Source: Gammaproteobacteria bacterium
GTDB lineage: Bacteria > Pseudomonadota > Gammaproteobacteria > DSM-16500
Direction: 5' to 3'
DNA: 14,339 bases
Assembly (NCBI GenBank): GCA_013287235.1
Contig: JABDEF010000032.1
Location: 286-14,624, forward strand
Below are positions 8,032 to 14,339 of the stretch, in pieces. Made by a program: the position numbers and the translations under genes. Position 1 is the first letter of the stretch; every line of letters starts with the position of its first letter. The notes beneath the pieces were generated by a model. It made no database searches, was not told the DNA's origin, and was given only the letters and a program-made list of their open reading frames with translations.

Positions 8032-11000
8032 TTTCAAAATTTTTTATTGAAAGACCTGTGCTGTCGAATGTGATTGCATTATTGTTTGTTTTTCTAGGGG
8101 CAATCGCCATTTATATTTTACCCGTATCGCAATATCCTGCGATTGTACCGCCAACGATACAAGTGACGACGACTTATCCCGGTGCCGATGCAAAAACATT
8201 AATTAATACGGTGGCTCTCCCCATTGAACAACAAGTCAATGGGGTTGAAAATATGCTTTACATGCAATCCACCAGTACAAGTGCGGGTACTTATAATTTA
8301 ATTGTGACGTTTGCCATAGGCACCGATCTTAATTTTGCGCAAGTCTTAGTACAAAACCGCGTACAAGCCGCCATGGCACAATTACCGCAAGCGGTGCAAC
8401 AGCAAGGTGTTCTGGTACAACAAAAATCAACCGCGATTTTACAATTTGTGACATTGACATCCGAACATGGCGAATATGATGGATTATTTTTAAATAATTA
8501 TGCAACCATCAATATGGTGAATGAATTGTCGCGTTTACCGGGTGTCGGAAATGTCAATGTGTATGGATCGGGTAACTATGCGATGCGCGTGTGGTTGGAT
8601 CCTCAAAAAATGTATGCATTTTCTTTAAATCCAAGTGACGTGTTAGATGCGATCAGACGTCAAAATAAAGAAGTGTCTGCGGGACAAATGGGCGCACCGC
8701 CTGTGTCCGGCAAACCTTCCTATCAATTTACGGTGAATGTGCCGGGTCAGCTTGCCGATCCGAAGGAATTTGCGAATATTATTATTAAAACGGTCACCAC
8801 AAAATCGAATGAAACATCAAATCAAGCAAGCAGTGCTCGTATTGTACGTATTCGCGATGTGGGGCGTGTGGAATTGGGATCTGCAAGTTACAATCAACTC
8901 GCGAAATTGAATGGAAAACCGACTGCTGCGATCGGTATTTTTCAATTACCCGGTGCAAATGCTTTACAAGTCGCGACAGAAGTTCGGAAAACTGTCGCAA
9001 AAATGGCAAAGCAATTTCCACCAGGATTAAAATATACGATTCCCTTTGATACGACGAAATTTGTCGTTGCATCCGTCGATGAAGTGTATAAAACACTTTT
9101 TGAAGCGGGTATTTTAGTGCTGATTGTCATTGTTTTATTTTTACAAAACTTTCGCGCTACTTTAGTCCCTGCGACAACCGTACCGGTGACGATTGTCGGT
9201 ACATTTGTTGCCATGTTTGCACTAGGGTTTACCATTAATTTATTAACGCTATTTGCTTTGGTGCTTGCGATCGGAATTGTGATAGATGATGCGATTGTCA
9301 TTGTGGAGGGTGCGACACAATTTATTGAGCGTGGACATTCGCCACATGATTCTGCTATTTTAGCCATGAAAGAATTATTGGGTCCCATTATTGGCATCAC
9401 GTTAGTGTTGATGGCAGTATTTGTGCCTGCTGGTTTTATGCCGGGATTAACGGGTGCCATGTATGCACAATTTGCTTTGGTGATTGCAGCGACGGCTTTC
9501 ATTAGTGCCATTAATGCGATGACGTTAAAGCCTACACAGTGTGCATTATGGTTAAAACCGATTGATACCAAAAAAGAAAAAAATATTGTATTTCGCACGT
9601 TTGATCGAATTTATTATCCGCTTGAAGAAAGGTATATCCGCTTTATGGATAAACTGGTGCATCGAAGTAATACGGTCTGTTTAATCGGTATTGTTTTGGT
9701 TGCGCTTGCGATTTTTGGTTTAACACGTGTTCCAACGGGTTTCATTCCACTCGAAGATCAAGGATATTTAGTATTAAGTGTGATGTTACCGGATGGTGCG
9801 ACGTTAGATCGAACCGATGCGGTTTTAAATGCGTTAGATGCAAAAGTGTCTAAAATCGACGGGGTTCAAGATGTGATCGCGATCGATGGTGTTTCTTTGC
9901 TGGATAATAATTCAGCGCTTGCCAATTCGGGTGTGGTATATGTCATGTTTAAAGATTGGAGTGTACGTGGTAAAAATGAAAATTTATTGGCTTTATATAC
10001 AAAACTTAACAAACTCGCTTCTGAAACATTAGATGCAAAAATCTTAGTCGTGGTGCCGCCGCCGATTCAAGGTTTAGGATTATCCGGTGGTGTTCAGATG
10101 CAAGTTGAATTGCAAGATGGGACGTTTGATTATCGTAAATTACAAGAAGTCACCGATCAAATCGTCAGTCAGGGAAGTCATCTGCCTGAAATGATGCGGA
10201 TTATGACAACGGTTCGTGCTTCTGTTCCGCAAGTTTCAGCACCTGTCAATCGAACCAAAGCGGAAGCACTCGGTGTGGCGGTGGGTGATGCAATGGATAC
10301 CATACAAACGTATCTCGGATCTTCCTACGTGAATCTTTTTACCAAATACGGGCATGTTTTTCAAGTGTATGTAGAGGCCGATGCCCCATCACGCATGACG
10401 ATAAATGATGTACGAAATTATTATGTGAAAAATCAATCCGGCGAAATGGTTCCTATCGGTACACTCACTGATATTACAAGTACAGTGGGACCTTCATTGA
10501 TTTCACTTTATAATCTATATCCTTCGAGTAACATCAATGGTATTACCGCAACCGGGTATAGTTCAGGACAAGGAATAAGCGCTTTAGAAAAATTAGCAAC
10601 GCGTATTTTACCGGCAGGTATGTCTTATGAATGGACCAGTACCGCTTATCAAGAAAAATTAGCAGGGAGTGTCAGTTATTTTATATTCTTAATGTCTTTA
10701 ATTTTGGTTTATATGATTTTAGCAGGACAATATGAAAATTGGTTGACACCTGCATCGATTATTTTCAGCGTGCCGCTTGCACTGTTGGGAACCGTCCTTG
10801 CATTAGTGCTCATCGGTTTTGCAAATAATATGTATACGCAAATTGGGTTGTTGCTGTTAATTGCATTATCGGCAAAAAATGCAATTTTAATTGTAGAAGT
10901 CGCGCGTGAACAGCGAGAAATACATCAAAAATCTATTTATGACGCAGCCGTCATTGGTGCTAAAACCCGTTTTCGTCCTATTCTCATGACATCATTTGCA

Positions 11001-11213
11001 TTCATCATGGGCGTCATGCCGTTGGTATTTGCAACGGGCGCCGGTGCGAATGCAAGGCGTTCTATTGGGATTACCGTGATGAGTGGTATGCTCGCATCCA
11101 CCTGTCTTGCGGTTGTCTTTGTGCCGGTTTTTTATGTGTTATTGCAGCAGTGGCAGGAGCGGCGGCGTTCCACAGGCACACGCGCACCCTCACCCAACCC
11201 TCTCCCACCCTGA
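8028..11213 (+). CDS. RND multidrug efflux pump, HAE1 (AcrB/MexB) family
   Basis: This inner-membrane, proton-driven exporter has 1061 residues (AcrB has 1049). The N-terminus SKFFIERPVLSNVIALL is typical. The proton relay is intact: D420-D421 in GIVIDDAIVIVEG, K950 in LSAKNAILIVE, and R983 in RFRPILMTS. Two large periplasmic loops follow the first transmembrane helix and the one near residue 565, with the porter-domain motifs QNRVQAAMAQLP and GFIPLEDQGY. It is translated from an ATG overlapping the adaptor stop (ATGA), so the three products are probably made together. The C-terminus is odd: after FVPVFYVLLQQWQERRR the last eight residues (PSPNPLPP, 1054-1061) are encoded by one arm of an inverted repeat, so the ancestral stop was probably earlier or has been replaced. 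Substrates cannot be assigned. Confidence 0.96.
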   Translation: MISKFFIERPVLSNVIALLFVFLGAIAIYILPVSQYPAIVPPTIQVTTTYPGADAKTLINTVALPIEQQVNGVENMLYMQSTSTSAGTYNLIVTFAIGTDLNFAQVLVQNRVQAAMAQLPQAVQQQGVLVQQKSTAILQFVTLTSEHGEYDGLFLNNYATINMVNELSRLPGVGNVNVYGSGNYAMRVWLDPQKMYAFSLNPSDVLDAIRRQNKEVSAGQMGAPPVSGKPSYQFTVNVPGQLADPKEFANIIIKTVTTKSNETSNQASSARIVRIRDVGRVELGSASYNQLAKLNGKPTAAIGIFQLPGANALQVATEVRKTVAKMAKQFPPGLKYTIPFDTTKFVVASVDEVYKTLFEAGILVLIVIVLFLQNFRATLVPATTVPVTIVGTFVAMFALGFTINLLTLFALVLAIGIVIDDAIVIVEGATQFIERGHSPHDSAILAMKELLGPIIGITLVLMAVFVPAGFMPGLTGAMYAQFALVIAATAFISAINAMTLKPTQCALWLKPIDTKKEKNIVFRTFDRIYYPLEERYIRFMDKLVHRSNTVCLIGIVLVALAIFGLTRVPTGFIPLEDQGYLVLSVMLPDGATLDRTDAVLNALDAKVSKIDGVQDVIAIDGVSLLDNNSALANSGVVYVMFKDWSVRGKNENLLALYTKLNKLASETLDAKILVVVPPPIQGLGLSGGVQMQVELQDGTFDYRKLQEVTDQIVSQGSHLPEMMRIMTTVRASVPQVSAPVNRTKAEALGVAVGDAMDTIQTYLGSSYVNLFTKYGHVFQVYVEADAPSRMTINDVRNYYVKNQSGEMVPIGTLTDITSTVGPSLISLYNLYPSSNINGITATGYSSGQGISALEKLATRILPAGMSYEWTSTAYQEKLAGSVSYFIFLMSLILVYMILAGQYENWLTPASIIFSVPLALLGTVLALVLIGFANNMYTQIGLLLLIALSAKNAILIVEVAREQREIHQKSIYDAAVIGAKTRFRPILMTSFAFIMGVMPLVFATGAGANARRSIGITVMSGMLASTCLAVVFVPVFYVLLQQWQERRRSTGTRAPSPNPLPP

Positions 11214-11249
11214 ACTGTGCGCTATCAGTGGGAGAGGGTTGGGTGAGGG
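11187..11249. terminator. 22-bp perfect inverted repeat between convergent genes
   Basis: Arm 11187-11208 (CCCTCACCCAACCCTCTCCC plus CA) is the exact reverse complement of 11228-11249, around a 19-base loop holding the pump's TGA stop. It lies between the convergent pump gene and the minus-strand gene ending at 11257, so it could end transcription from both sides. Motifs of the type GGGAGAGGGTTGGGTGAGGG recur as dispersed intergenic repeats in many proteobacteria. No T tract follows on the plus side within the first few bases. Confidence 0.7.
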
Positions 11250-11256
11250 ATAATCC

Positions 11257-12549
11257 CTAACGGTTGTTTGTTATTTTTTTTGTAGGTAAAGGTGCTTTAT
11301 CATTACTTAAATTGCCATCATAAAAAAACGTTTGTGATAAATTGTTCTTATATCCGAAGTCTGAGGACTCTTTGTCATCAGGCATCACATTGAATGAAGC
11401 TAATTGTTTTTCCAATCTGTTTAGTTCAAATTCTAGGTTTATTTTTATCTGTGCGTTTTTTTGAATTTGTTTTGATATCTGGATTTCTCTTGCTTGTGAC
11501 TCTTCCCCTTTTTCATTTGTCAATGAGGCTAATATTTTCCCCAATCTTTTTGTTTCTGATTCTAATTTCTTTAGAGTATTTTTTAATTCAGTCACTTTGT
11601 CCTGCAATATTTTTTGCATTTCGTCCGATAGGTCGCCTTCCTTTTTTTGCCGCTTTTCATCAAGGTTTAAATGTTCATTTTTGGATTTTCGTTCATTCAT
11701 CTCTTCTTGGATCTCATTCTTTCTCGTGTGGGCATCTATTAGGAAATTATCCGCGCGATTTTTATGTTCTACGGCCTCCCTTATTTCAGGGTCTTCCGCT
11801 GGAGTTATTCCAAATTGTTCGATTGCTTTTATTTGACGTTTTATGATTTTATTTATTTTGCGCTCTGCGAATGCTTTTATTTTATGCTCCATGTTTTCTT
11901 TTATTTTAGGATCTGTGATTGCTTTTGTTTCGCGTTCTATGCTTTTTTTTATTTCCGGTTCCGCGATTGCTCTTGTTTTACGTTCTACAACTTCTCGTAT
12001 TTCACGTTTTGCGATATCTAAAAGAATCTCTTTGGCGGTTACATTCCATTTTGCTGTTTCAACATCATCTATTTGTAGAGCATTTTTAACAGAGGATTTA
12101 AATTCTGCTTTTAATCCATCTTCAGCCTCTAGTCGTGCATTTATTTCTTGTTTTTGATCTATTCCATTCTTTATTTGTTCATATTGACTAGCAGACGGAT
12201 CTACTATGCTTTCTAATTTAGAAAATGCATTAAGGACATCCAAAAAATGTTGTTCAATAGGGGTGACTTTTTTAAATGCGTGTTTACATGTTCTTAGTGC
12301 ATCTTGTAATTTTGAAAATGCGCTAAGAACATTCGCGATATATTCATAAGCAGGAAGTTTTTTATAATTTTCTATTTGTTTCTCAAGATGATTTTTAAGT
12401 ATTTTTGGTGTGAGTAGGGAATTTTTATAGAAAGCATGATCATACGGCAGCGTGGTTAAAATTTTTTTCAATTCATCGTAGTTTTGGAAAATCCTGTCAA
12501 ATTTTTCCAGTTGTGCTTCGGCAATTAGGGTTGGTTTAGAAGATCTCAT
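11257..12549 (-). CDS. coiled-coil hypothetical protein, paralogue of 12736-13794
   Basis: The function is not recognised. The 430-residue product is highly charged, with no signal peptide or membrane helix. Residues 16-81 share with the upstream neighbour the motif KNSLLTP[KR][MI]LKNH[IL]xKQIExYK (here 42-63) and the element LSAFSKL. The SAFSKL helix is duplicated 31 residues later (69-81 and 100-112). Residues 183-266 hold 16-residue tandem repeats. A coiled coil (about 275-383) follows. Near the end, ASFNVMPDD (384-392) matches ASFDVMKDD in the paralogue, after which both tails diverge. The start has GAGGAG at 12560-12565, 10 bases upstream. The gene faces the pump gene tail to tail. Charged coiled-coil proteins in paralogous sets are typical of secreted effectors in Legionellales, but nothing here proves secretion. 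A cytoplasmic structural role is equally possible. Confidence 0.8.
   Translation of the reverse strand: MRSSKPTLIAEAQLEKFDRIFQNYDELKKILTTLPYDHAFYKNSLLTPKILKNHLEKQIENYKKLPAYEYIANVLSAFSKLQDALRTCKHAFKKVTPIEQHFLDVLNAFSKLESIVDPSASQYEQIKNGIDQKQEINARLEAEDGLKAEFKSSVKNALQIDDVETAKWNVTAKEILLDIAKREIREVVERKTRAIAEPEIKKSIERETKAITDPKIKENMEHKIKAFAERKINKIIKRQIKAIEQFGITPAEDPEIREAVEHKNRADNFLIDAHTRKNEIQEEMNERKSKNEHLNLDEKRQKKEGDLSDEMQKILQDKVTELKNTLKKLESETKRLGKILASLTNEKGEESQAREIQISKQIQKNAQIKINLEFELNRLEKQLASFNVMPDDKESSDFGYKNNLSQTFFYDGNLSNDKAPLPTKKITNNR
11752..12003 (-). repeat. 16-residue (48-bp) tandem repeats within the 11257-12549 gene
   Basis: Units are residues 183-198 (EIREVVERKTRAIAEP), 199-214 (EIKKSIERETKAITDP), 215-230 (KIKENMEHKIKAFAER), 231-254 (KINKIIKRQIKAIEQF with an 8-residue insertion ending EDP), and a partial 255-266 (EIREAVEHKNRA). 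Consensus is [EK]-I-[RK]-x-x-[VIM]-[EK]-[RH]-[KEQ]-[TIN]-[RK]-A-[IF]. Several units end in a proline, which would kink successive helices. The paralogue has none of these. Confidence 0.85.
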
Positions 12550-12579
12550 TTATTATGTACTCCTCGGGAAATTTTGACC

Positions 12580-12609
12580 AATGTAAGGCATATTAAATAG
12601 AAATGGAAG
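12580..12609 (-). promoter_or_regulatory. candidate promoter of the 11257-12549 gene, conserved with its paralogue
   Basis: On the minus strand CTTCCA (12604-12609), 18 bases and TACATT (12580-12585) form a weak -35/-10 pair. The block CTTCCATTTCTATTT (12595-12609) recurs with one change at 13840-13854, at exactly the same distance from the paralogue's start. Conservation in non-coding DNA is the main evidence; the -35 matches only 3 of 6 consensus bases. Confidence 0.4.
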
Positions 12610-12620
12610 GAAAACATGCT

Positions 12621-12635
12621 GATTAATTATTAATC
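12621..12635. promoter_or_regulatory. 15-base AT-rich palindrome, possible operator
   Basis: GATTAAT-T-ATTAATC is a perfect 7-bp inverted repeat around one base, just upstream of the candidate promoter of the gene starting at 12549. It could bind a regulator dimer. AT-rich palindromes arise easily by chance, and it is not repeated upstream of the paralogue. Confidence 0.25.
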
Positions 12636-12681
12636 TATTTACAAGTGTTGGCTGAAGATCTCTGTTATTTTGAAAGTCTTG

Positions 12682-12714
12682 ACCGTCATTGCAAACTCGA
12701 TTACCAATGACGGT
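12682..12714 (-). terminator. hairpin between the two paralogues, likely end of the upstream gene
   Basis: ACCGTCATTG (12682-12691) pairs perfectly with CAATGACGGT (12705-12714) over a 13-base loop. Read on the minus strand it starts 21 bases after the stop of the 12736-13794 gene. No U run follows. The motif resembles the CGTCATTGC-type dispersed palindromes seen between genes in intracellular proteobacteria, so it may be a decayed repeat serving as a transcript end. Confidence 0.5.
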
Positions 12715-12735
12715 GGTGCGCGAGGTATAGTATTT

Positions 12736-13794
12736 TTAGCTTTTTGAGAAACTTGTGATAGTACGAGTTGATTTTCTGGCTTCACGAGAAGGATTTTTAT
12801 CTTGTGGATCATCCTTCATTACATCGAATGAAGCATATTTTCTTGTTAAATCTCTATCATACAACTCATAAGTCACTTCATTTAATTTTTTTTCTAAATC
12901 TATTGAGCCCCTTGAATCGATTTTAGCGTCGCCATCATATATCTTAGAAAGTAATATATCTAATTCTTTTTCTAATTTCTGTAGTTTATCTTCTACTTTT
13001 TCTAATTCTTTTTTCTGCCGTGATATTGCAAAATACTTTTGCAAATCTTTAATTCCTTTGATGGTGCGGCCGGATGGTTTCTGATTGATCGTAGCTATTT
13101 GTTCTTGCTTTTTTTCTTTTAATTTATTGATTTCATTTTCTAATGCGGCTTGTTTTTTTTGTATAGATTCATGCTGTTTCAAAATTTTATTTTTATTTTC
13201 TCGATCAATATTTTCGTTTATTATTCTAGCTACTTTTGCTTTCGCCTCTGCCACATTCTCTTTCAAAAATGTGTTTTTGGTTTTTGTTCCAAAACCTTCC
13301 GGCTTATTTTCATTTTTTTCTTTACATCTTTTCTCTACTATTTTTTTTGACTCCAGATTGCTCTTTGCCGCAATGTAAGAATCTGTTTCTAGCGTAAAAT
13401 CTGTAAAATTTTCAACAGGACATTCATCAATTTTTATATTTTTTTTCCTAGAGGGGTTTAATGAATTTGCATTTCTTTTTTTTGCTTCCATTAGAAGTCG
13501 TGCATAAATTTGAGCACTATCTAATACGTAACTATTTTTATTTGCTGTTGCCTTTTCTAATTTTGAATATGCAGAAAGGGTATTTATGATATGTTCTTCG
13601 ACAGGAAGGGCTTTTTGATAGGCATCCTTATACTTTTCTATTTGTTTTTTGATGTGATTTTTGAGCATTCTCGGTGTGAGTAAGGAATTTTTATTAAGCG
13701 GTTTATCATCCGATAATGTAGTAAAAATCTCATCCAAGATTTCGACATTTTTCACAATATTTTCAAATTTTTCAAAGTTAGCGCGAGTAATCAT
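12736..13794 (-). CDS. coiled-coil hypothetical protein, paralogue of 11257-12549
   Basis: The function is not recognised. From ATG 13794 the product is 352 residues; an in-frame ATG at 13800 would add two. I prefer 13794 because GAGGAG (13805-13810) is then 10 bases upstream and the conserved upstream block falls at the same distance as in the paralogue. Counting from the 13800 Met, the N-terminal third has KNSLLTPRMLKNHIKKQIEK (37-56) and IINTLSAYSKL (71-81). The middle is charged, with coiled coils at about 180-235 and 255-290. ASFDVMKDD (323-331) is followed by a basic Ser/Thr/Arg tail. There is no signal peptide or membrane helix. Base composition is lower in G+C than the pump: one sampled 60-base line at 13141 has 14 G+C, one at 9181 has 25. 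It may be lineage-specific or horizontally acquired, and could be a type IV effector; this is unproven. Confidence 0.78.
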   Translation of the reverse strand: MITRANFEKFENIVKNVEILDEIFTTLSDDKPLNKNSLLTPRMLKNHIKKQIEKYKDAYQKALPVEEHIINTLSAYSKLEKATANKNSYVLDSAQIYARLLMEAKKRNANSLNPSRKKNIKIDECPVENFTDFTLETDSYIAAKSNLESKKIVEKRCKEKNENKPEGFGTKTKNTFLKENVAEAKAKVARIINENIDRENKNKILKQHESIQKKQAALENEINKLKEKKQEQIATINQKPSGRTIKGIKDLQKYFAISRQKKELEKVEDKLQKLEKELDILLSKIYDGDAKIDSRGSIDLEKKLNEVTYELYDRDLTRKYASFDVMKDDPQDKNPSREARKSTRTITSFSKS

Positions 13795-13824
13795 TGTCAT
13801 TCATCTCCTCGTTAGGATTGCTTA

Positions 13825-13854
13825 ATAATAAAACAAAAAAAATAAAAATGGAAG
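13825..13854 (-). promoter_or_regulatory. candidate promoter of the 12736-13794 gene
   Basis: On the minus strand CTTCCA (13849-13854), 18 bases and TATTAT (13825-13830) form a plausible promoter; the -10 matches 5 of 6. The block CTTCCATTTTTATTT (13840-13854) matches the paralogue's upstream block with one difference. It predicts a leader of roughly 24 bases ending in the GAGGAG ribosome site. Confidence 0.45.
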
Positions 13855-13871
13855 TAAATCAATCAAAATAT

Positions 13872-13905
13872 TGATTATTGTTCACTTTTAAGTGATTATT
13901 GTGCA
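13872..13905. promoter_or_regulatory. tandem 13-bp direct repeat in a divergent intergenic region
   Basis: TGATTATTGTTCA (13872-13884) and TGATTATTGTGCA (13893-13905) differ at one base and are 21 bp apart, two helical turns. Between and over them lies the inverted repeat TCACTT-TT-AAGTGA (13882-13895), and next to them AATCAAT/ATTGATT (13857-13863/13870-13876). The position, 70-100 bases upstream of the minus-strand gene, suits a regulator binding site. The rest of this gap (13906-14059) holds AT-rich DNA with no clear promoter. Confidence 0.4.
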
Positions 13906-14059
13906 TTTTTTTATCTATTTTCACCTATTTTACGCAACGTAACAAAGCGGGCGTATGTACGCTCATCCAACACTTCAGATTTTTCTTTTAAGCCTTCTCG
14001 TGCCCTGGTACGATAGAATAACTCTGAACTATCAGGAATATCTTAAAAGGAAAAATTAT

Positions 14060-14284
14060 ATGGAAAGTCGTAAAAAAGAAGAAAGCAACATTTATCAAAA
14101 CACAAAAGCATTTTCTTTTTTTTCTTCTGATAAAGATGATAAAGCAGAAGTATTTTTGCCGAAAGAAAAAAAGAAAAAACTATTTAATATCAATTTGAAT
14201 TTCAAAAGAAAAAATGAAGCGGATGAAAACTATCAATTATTGGATGAAACATCACGCGCGCAACAGCAGACTAATTCGCGATAG
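14060..14284 (+). CDS. small lysine-rich hypothetical protein
   Basis: Not recognised. From ATG 14060 the product is 74 residues, with AAGGA at 14047-14051 eight bases upstream. The frame is open back to an ATG at 13955, but that start has no ribosome site and would add a hydrophobic stretch (LQIFLLSLLVPW) that looks like translated leader DNA. The protein is rich in Lys, Glu, Asp and Asn, with a basic cluster KEKKKKLFNINLNFKRK near residues 35-51. It has no membrane segment and no Cys. It is divergent from the paralogue pair and may share their control region. It could be a small regulator or secreted peptide, or not a gene at all. Confidence 0.45.
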   Translation: MESRKKEESNIYQNTKAFSFFSSDKDDKAEVFLPKEKKKKLFNINLNFKRKNEADENYQLLDETSRAQQQTNSR

Positions 14285-14301
14285 ATAAATATTTCGTATC
14301 T

Positions 14302-14322
14302 GTTCAGCGGTTGCCACTGAAC
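14302..14322 (+). terminator. possible hairpin behind the small lysine-rich gene
   Basis: GTTCAGCGG (14302-14310) pairs with CCACTGAAC (14314-14322) over a 3-base loop, with one C-A mismatch. It starts 18 bases after the stop at 14284. No T run follows, so termination is uncertain. Confidence 0.35.
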
Positions 14323-14339
14323 TAATCGTGCCCGTGAGC

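Noticed and set aside
8942..9598. 218-residue minus-strand open frame inside the pump gene
   Set aside because: Its low-complexity Thr/Asn/Ala composition mirrors the pump's transmembrane codons; it is an antisense shadow of a well-identified gene.
11394..12157. Several hydrophobic plus-strand open frames opposite the coiled-coil gene
   Set aside because: The Phe/Leu/Ser-rich products are the expected antisense of Lys/Glu-rich codons, and they have no clear ribosome sites.
14039..14050. Single CTTAAA upstream of the small gene as a PmrA site
   Set aside because: There is only one half-site and no partner 11 bp away.
13955..14059. Upstream ATG adding a hydrophobic N-terminus to the small gene
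   Set aside because: No ribosome site precedes it, whereas AAGGA precedes 14060 at good spacing.

Overview
The window looks like part of an AT-rich gammaproteobacterial chromosome. MutS aligns colinearly with the E. coli protein, and the pump is a standard proteobacterial RND tripartite system. The low G+C, the palindromic intergenic repeats and a pair of long, charged, coiled-coil paralogues with no recognisable enzyme domain suggest a host-associated member of the Legionellales (Coxiella/Rickettsiella/Legionella-like). That placement is an inference from style, not a proven assignment.

Layout: (1) 1-2183, the 3' six-sevenths of mutS, cut by the window edge. (2) 2411-5209, a 932-residue protein with the full domain order of eukaryotic major vault protein (MVP): tandem beta repeats with an R-V-P-P-G-x-F-A-K core, an SPFH-like shoulder, a proline-rich linker, and a long Ala/Glu/Lys cap helix. 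It stands alone, with a possible PmrA-type tandem CTTAA site upstream and a perfect 28-base palindrome behind. (3) 5327-11213, a compact three-gene RND efflux operon: outer-membrane lipoprotein, periplasmic adaptor, inner-membrane pump. The adaptor is spaced tightly behind the outer-membrane gene and overlaps the pump gene by 4 bases. The pump's last eight residues are encoded by one arm of a 22-bp inverted repeat. (4) 11257-13794, two minus-strand paralogues that share N-terminal and C-terminal motifs but have unrelated middles. They also share an upstream block at identical distance from their starts. (5) 13811-14339, a divergent intergenic region with a 13-bp direct repeat, then a 74-residue lysine-rich hypothetical gene.

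How the parts relate: MutS is housekeeping and the pump is a self-contained export system. The vault-like gene has its own flanking signals, and nothing ties it functionally to its neighbours. It is the most unusual item here: a candidate bacterial shell-forming protein. The two paralogues are the best candidates for lineage-specific, possibly secreted, proteins. No tRNA, rRNA, CRISPR array, transposase or phage gene was seen.
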